From Pengzhenrongella sicca (GTDB taxonomy: Bacteria > Actinomycetota > Actinomycetes > Actinomycetales > Cellulomonadaceae): a stretch of DNA of 64,000 nucleotides. This document shows positions 60,276-64,000 of the stretch, piece by piece (the first letter of the stretch is position 1; the number at the start of each line of letters is the position of its first letter). The DNA lies in the NCBI RefSeq assembly GCF_017569225.1, contig NZ_CP071868.1, positions 2,914,001 to 2,978,000 on the forward strand. Direction: 5' to 3'. The notes under the pieces are model-generated. The model searched no databases and was not told the origin of the DNA. It saw nothing but the letters and a program-made list of their open reading frames with translations. The position numbers and the translations under genes were made by a program.

Positions 60276-60400
60276 GCCAGCGGGCGCGCGTGGGATGCAG
60301 CGACGTAACACGGCGGAAACACGAGGTACACCGACGGGAAACGACGCACCCATAGCGTCTAGCACGCCCGTACCGGGCAACCCGAACCGAGGAGCAGCGG

Positions 60401-61825
60401 ATGTTCAGCAATGCCGAGGAAGTTCTGAAGTTCATCGAGGAAGAAGACGTCAAGTTCGTTGACATCCGTTTTTGCGACCTTCCGGGTGTGATGCAGCACT
60501 TCAACGTGCCTGCCTACTCGCTGCCCGATGACTTCTTCACCGAGGGCCAGATGTTCGACGGGTCCTCGATCCGCGGCTTCCAGGCCATCCACGAGTCCGA
60601 CATGAAGCTGATCCCGGACGTCACGACGGCGTACCTCGACCCGTTCCGCGTCGAGAAGACCCTCAACATCAACTTCGCGATCGTCGACCCGTACACCAAC
60701 GAGCCCTACAGCCGCGACCCGCGCCAGGTTGCTGCGAAGGCCGAGGCGTACCTCAAGTCGACCGGCATCGCCGACACCGCGTTCTTCGCCCCCGAGGCCG
60801 AGTTCTATATTTTCGACGACGTCCGGTTCGAGACGAAGTCCAACTCCGCGTCGTACTTCGTCGACTCGAGCGAGGCGGCCTGGAACACGAACCGCGTCGA
60901 GGAGGGTGGCAACCTCGGGCACAAGATCCCGTACAAGGGCGGCTACTTCCCCGTCCCCCCGGTCGACTCGTTCACCGACATCCGCGACCAGATCTGCCTC
61001 GCCCTCGACGCGCTCGGCCTGCAGATCGAGCGCTCGCACCACGAGGTCGGCACCGGCGGCCAGCAGGAGATCAACTACCGCTTCGACGAGCTCGCGATCT
61101 CGGCCGACAAGGTCCAGCTGTTCAAGTACGTCGTGAAGAACGTCGCGCACCGCAACGGCCGCACCGCGACCTTCATGCCGAAGCCGCTCTTCGGTGACAA
61201 CGGCTCGGGCATGCACGTGCACCAGTCCCTGTGGAAGGACGGCGTGCCGCTGTTCTTCGACGAGAAGGGCTACGGCGGGCTGTCCGACATGGCGCGCTGG
61301 TACATCGGTGGCCTGCTCAAGCACGCGCCGTCGCTGCTCGCGTTCACGAACCCGACGGTGAACTCCTACCACCGCCTGGTCCCGGGCTTCGAGGCGCCGG
61401 TCAACCTGGTGTACTCGGCCCGCAACCGGTCCGCCTGCATCCGCATCCCGGTCACCGGCTCGAACCCCAAGGCCAAGCGCATCGAGTTCCGCGTGCCGGA
61501 CCCGTCGTCCAACCCGTACCTGGCCTTCGCGGCCATGCTGATGGCCGGCCTCGACGGCATCCAGAACCGCATCGAGCCGCCGGAGCCGGTCGACAAGGAC
61601 CTGTACGAGCTCCCGCCCGAGGAGCACGCCGCGATCCAGCAGGTTCCCGGCAGCCTCGGCGAGGTCCTCGACGCGCTCGAGGCCGACCACGACTACCTCA
61701 CGGCCGGGAACGTCTTCACCCCCGACCTGATCTCGACGTGGATCGACTACAAGCGCACGCAGGAGATCGACCCCATCCGGCTGCGCCCGCACCCGCACGA
61801 GTTCGAGCTCTACTACGACTGCTGA
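60401..61825 (+). CDS. glnA: Glutamine synthetase, type I
   Basis: The 474-residue dodecameric enzyme makes glutamine from glutamate, ammonia and [104 protein letters not shown] and [12 protein letters not shown] are active-site blocks. Tyrosine 402 in DLYELPPEE is the expected adenylylation site, so activity is probably controlled by GlnE. The 137-base upstream region is the promoter; the ATG follows GAGGAGCAG. A strong terminator follows. M. tuberculosis glnA1 (Rv2220) is the counterpart. Confidence 0.97.
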   Translation: MFSNAEEVLKFIEEEDVKFVDIRFCDLPGVMQHFNVPAYSLPDDFFTEGQMFDGSSIRGFQAIHESDMKLIPDVTTAYLDPFRVEKTLNINFAIVDPYTNEPYSRDPRQVAAKAEAYLKSTGIADTAFFAPEAEFYIFDDVRFETKSNSASYFVDSSEAAWNTNRVEEGGNLGHKIPYKGGYFPVPPVDSFTDIRDQICLALDALGLQIERSHHEVGTGGQQEINYRFDELAISADKVQLFKYVVKNVAHRNGRTATFMPKPLFGDNGSGMHVHQSLWKDGVPLFFDEKGYGGLSDMARWYIGGLLKHAPSLLAFTNPTVNSYHRLVPGFEAPVNLVYSARNRSACIRIPVTGSNPKAKRIEFRVPDPSSNPYLAFAAMLMAGLDGIQNRIEPPEPVDKDLYELPPEEHAAIQQVPGSLGEVLDALEADHDYLTAGNVFTPDLISTWIDYKRTQEIDPIRLRPHPHEFELYYDC

Positions 61826-61883
61826 TCGCTCGGGAGCTCTAGCCTGCGGGAACGCATCCGAGGCAGCTTCGTAGTCAGCAGAG

Positions 61884-61931
61884 AGTCCGCACGCGCCGCC
61901 AGCGCTGCTCCGACGGCGGCGCGTGCGGACT
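61884..61931 (+). terminator. Intrinsic terminator of glnA
   Basis: AGTCCGCACGCGCCGCC (61884-61900) pairs perfectly with GGCGGCGCGTGCGGACT (61915-61931), a 17-bp stem with a 14-base loop, followed by TTTC. It is the clearest Rho-independent terminator in the window. Confidence 0.85.
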
Positions 61932-62232
61932 TTTCTGCATCTGAGGGCGCGTCTTCAGTTGTGGTCCGGATCGGTGCCTCTGACACGCAGATCCCGACCA
62001 CAACTCGCCGAGACTCGACGAAGGCGACTCGCCCCCCGAGACAGAGGAGCAGGACCGCCTCGAGCGGGCAGGAACGTACGAGGCAAGAAGCGCGAGCGGT
62101 CGCTGCCCAGCCATACAGCGAGGCACTGCGTTTCGGCAGGCTCCGAGGTCCGACGCCGCAGCTGTCGATAGTCTCCGAACGCGAGGGGCAGGCACGGACT
62201 GCCCAGCCCACATGCACAGGACGGGGGCCGTG
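61932..62232. other. Gene-free stretch between glnA terminator and methyltransferase
   Basis: About 300 bases of lower GC than the flanks. Short frames on both strands show no conserved motif. The promoter of the methyltransferase gene should lie at its right end. Confidence 0.4.
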
Positions 62233-63027
62233 ATGACTGCGAGGCGCGACGACGGCAGCGCCGGCGACGCCGACTACGGCCAGATCGGCGCGTCGTACGC
62301 CGCCTACCGCCGCCCCGACCCGAGGATCGCGGCGGCCATCCTCAGCGCCGTGGGGTCGGCACGCACGATCCTCAACGTCGGTGCGGGCGCCGGGTCGTAC
62401 GAGCCGGTCGACCGGCAGGTCACGGCGGTAGAACCCTCGGAGTCGATGCGCGCCCAGCGCCCGACCGAGCGAGCAACCGCCGTCGACGCCACCGCCGAGA
62501 ACCTGCCGTTCCCCGACCGGTCGTTCGACGCCGCCATGACGACGTTCAGCATCCATCAGTGGGGCGACCTCGACGCGGGCCTGCGCGAGATGCGGCGCGT
62601 CACCCGTGGACCCGTCGTCATCCTGACCTGCGACCCGGCCCTGCTCGACCGCTTCTGGCTCGCGGAGTACGCCCCGGGCGTCATCAGCGCCGAGGCTGGC
62701 CGGTACCCGCCGATCGCCGCCATCGCGCGCGTCCTGGGGGACGTCGAGGTGACCGGCGTCCCGATCCCGCTCGACTGCGTCGACGGGTTCAACGAGGCCT
62801 ACTACGGACGGCCTGAGGCCCTGCTCGATCCGCTGGCGCGCACCTCGTGCTCAGCGTGGAGCTTCGTGGACGAGCGCACGGCCGCGGCGTACGTCGACCG
62901 CCTCGCCGCGGACCTGGCCGACGGCGGCTGGGACCGCCGCCACGGCGACCTCCGGACCCAACCCACGTTCGACGGCTCGCTCGTCCTGGTGGTCAGCCGA
63001 CCCGCGGCCACTCCTCGGGTGCCGTGA
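62233..63027 (+). CDS. Class I SAM-dependent methyltransferase
   Basis: The 264-residue enzyme has a Methyltransf_11-like fold. DYGQIGASYAAYRRPDPRIA precedes motif I, TILNVGAGAGSYEP. An acidic post-II residue (VEPSE), ATAENLPFPDRSFDAAMTTF and HQWGDLDAGLREMRRVTRGP complete the SAM site. The C-terminal domain would select an unknown substrate. The ATG at 62233 is preferred; an upstream ATG at 62212 in the same frame adds seven residues. Confidence 0.88.
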   Translation: MTARRDDGSAGDADYGQIGASYAAYRRPDPRIAAAILSAVGSARTILNVGAGAGSYEPVDRQVTAVEPSESMRAQRPTERATAVDATAENLPFPDRSFDAAMTTFSIHQWGDLDAGLREMRRVTRGPVVILTCDPALLDRFWLAEYAPGVISAEAGRYPPIAAIARVLGDVEVTGVPIPLDCVDGFNEAYYGRPEALLDPLARTSCSAWSFVDERTAAAYVDRLAADLADGGWDRRHGDLRTQPTFDGSLVLVVSRPAATPRVP

Positions 63028-63063
63028 GCCGAGTCCGCCCGGGAGCCCGCCCTGACGCGCGCG

Positions 63064-63069
63064 TATCGT
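63064..63069 (+). promoter_or_regulatory. -10-like hexamer TATCGT of a leaderless transcript
   Basis: TATCGT ends 8 bases before the GTG at 63077 of the membrane protein. Confidence 0.45.
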
Positions 63070-63076
63070 TCGCGCG

Positions 63077-63541
63077 GTGTCCGACGCCGCTGCCCCTGCC
63101 GCTGGGCGCAGTTTCCTCACGCGCCGCCTCGTGCTGTCGTGGTTCGTCGGCGCGGCGTTCGTGGGATTTTCGCGCTATCCCTACGCGGCTGCCCTCGCGG
63201 GTGGTTGGCCGCTGGCGTTGGTCCGTACCGCCGTCCTCGCCAGCGCTTCGATGGCGACGCTGGCCTTCGCGCACGGCGTGACCCCCGGCAGCACCCGCGC
63301 CGACCGCTTCCGTTGGGGCCTCGGCGTGACCGCGGCTGCCTTCATGCTGTCTGCCCTGATGGCGTCGACCTGGTCTCAGTTCGGGGGCGACTACTTCGCC
63401 CCGCTGCTCGGGTGGCGCGTGCTCGGCGGTGGCGTGTTCGTGCTGTGCAGCGCCGCCGCGACCCGCCATACCGCAGTGATCGCGCGCTCGGGCGTGCTCG
63501 GACTGCTGGTTCTCGCAGGGATCGGCCACGCGCTCGGCTGA
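63077..63541 (+). CDS. Four-helix membrane protein of unknown function
   Basis: The 154-residue product starts at GTG. The first segment (RLVLSWFVGAAFVGFSRYPY) and three more hydrophobic stretches (ALVRTAVLASASMATLAFAH, WGLGVTAAAFMLSALMASTW, VFVLCSAAATRHTAVIARSG with LGLLVLAGIG) suggest four or five helices. I recognise no family. No partner gene is evident. Confidence 0.62.
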   Translation: MSDAAAPAAGRSFLTRRLVLSWFVGAAFVGFSRYPYAAALAGGWPLALVRTAVLASASMATLAFAHGVTPGSTRADRFRWGLGVTAAAFMLSALMASTWSQFGGDYFAPLLGWRVLGGGVFVLCSAAATRHTAVIARSGVLGLLVLAGIGHALG

Positions 63542-63616
63542 GCGAGAAGCGCAGCCTGGACACCGGCGCGGCGCACGCGAAAAGCCTCCCAGGAACTCGG
63601 GCGTCAGGGGTCACGA

Positions 63617-64000
63617 GTGATCTACCAACGCGAGGCGATGTGGCTCGGGTTCGATTCCGCGAGCCCGGGCGCCCTTCAGATCGGCATCGGCAGGGTGTGC
63701 GCAATCAGCGGCGCGGACTGGAGCGACGAGCTCTCCACCGCGCCGCAGAACTACGTGCCGCTGCCCGAGCAGCCCTGGCTCGACGGCATCAACTCCGGCA
63801 GCGGGGAGATCCGTCAGTTCGTCGCCGTCCCGCTCGGTCTGGGCGCAACGATCGAGGGACAGGTCACCGGCTCGGAGGTCCACCGGCCGGCGCGGCGATG
63901 GGCCTCTGCTCGGGCGGAAGGATGAAGCAGGAGGTCTACGCGGACGACCGACCCCTGGACGACTACGACGAGCCGTCGGCGCAACGGATCTTCGGGCACC
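63617..64000 (+). pseudogene. Conserved unknown protein, apparently frameshifted and cut by the window edge
   Basis: A GTG-started frame (63617) gives MIYQREAMWLGFDSASPGAL, then PLPEQPWLDGINSGSGEIRQ, FVAVPLGLGATIEGQVTG and a stop at 63925. The +1-shifted frame from about 63895 continues as MGLCSGGRMKQEVYADDRPL and DDYDEPSAQRIFGH to the window edge without a stop. Both parts fit one actinobacterial family of unknown function that I recall in this order, so the gene looks broken by a small indel (or linker deletion) near 63870-63895. A sequencing error is the alternative. Confidence 0.6.

Noticed and set aside
1-64000. CRISPR arrays, tRNA or rRNA genes, integrases and transposases
   Set aside because: No spaced direct repeats of CRISPR type, no recognisable cloverleaf or rRNA segment, and no transposase or integrase frame was seen. 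The short tandem arrays listed have no spacers.

Overview
The window is very GC-rich, uses many GTG and a few TTG start codons, and encodes a bcc-aa3 respiratory chain, a class II DAHP synthase, a PASTA-type Ser/Thr kinase and several families confined largely to Actinobacteria (DUF3043, DUF4191, DUF4192, the Rv2175c family). It is actinobacterial chromosome. The PPi-type phosphofructokinase and a DUF222-HNH (13E12-type) gene suggest Micrococcales, perhaps near Cellulomonas. That placement is inference, and no rRNA or tRNA gene was seen to confirm it.

The gene order follows, from memory, Mycobacterium tuberculosis Rv2173 to Rv2220: polyprenyl synthase, Rv2175c-like protein, Ser/Thr kinase, aroG, PlsC-type acyltransferase, long-chain acyl-CoA ligase, exonuclease/GIY-YIG fusion, trpD, ctaE-qcrCAB, ctaF/ctaD/ctaC, erpA-like, glycerate kinase, DUF3043, leucyl aminopeptidase, E2 acyltransferase, TIGR01777 protein, lipB, lipA, DUF4191, RDD, glnA. 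This backbone makes insertions easy to see.

Regions. 0-13.4 kb: DUF4192 fragment, lipoprotein, isoprenoid synthase, Rv2175c-like DNA-binding protein, LysM/transglycosylase, PASTA kinase, pfp-aroG pair, plsC, ROK glucokinase and acyl-CoA ligase. 13.4-19.7 kb: scoAB followed by a looser, less GC-rich stretch (DUF6584, two small orphans, TetR/SDR divergent pair) with four gene-free gaps over 300 bases. 19.7-24 kb: GNAT, exonuclease-nuclease fusion, Lrp-like domain, trpD with an atypical receiver. 24-32.4 kb: the complete set for the bcc-aa3 supercomplex (ctaE-qcrC-qcrA-qcrB on +, ctaC-ctaD-ctaF on -) around sodA. 32.5-34.5 kb: a cysteine-desulfurase-like protein without any lysine, overlapping a TusA-like gene, then erpA. 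34.7-45 kb: housekeeping metabolism (glxK, nadA, pyrD, pepA, peptidase, aldo/keto reductase). 45-60.3 kb: lipoate biology (lpdA, sucB, lipB, lipA) interrupted by a 13E12-type HNH gene, a lysine-free pseudokinase, an oxidoreductase and an MMPL/MarR pair. 60.4-64 kb: glnA with a strong terminator, a methyltransferase, a membrane protein and a frameshifted conserved gene running off the window.

A recurrent signal is a TANNNT-like hexamer ending 7 to 9 bases before the start codon in at least 22 genes. This is the arrangement expected for leaderless mRNAs, and it decides several starts. Several convergent gene pairs share inverted repeats that look like bidirectional terminators, and one intergenic repeat (37834-37937) is unusually elaborate.
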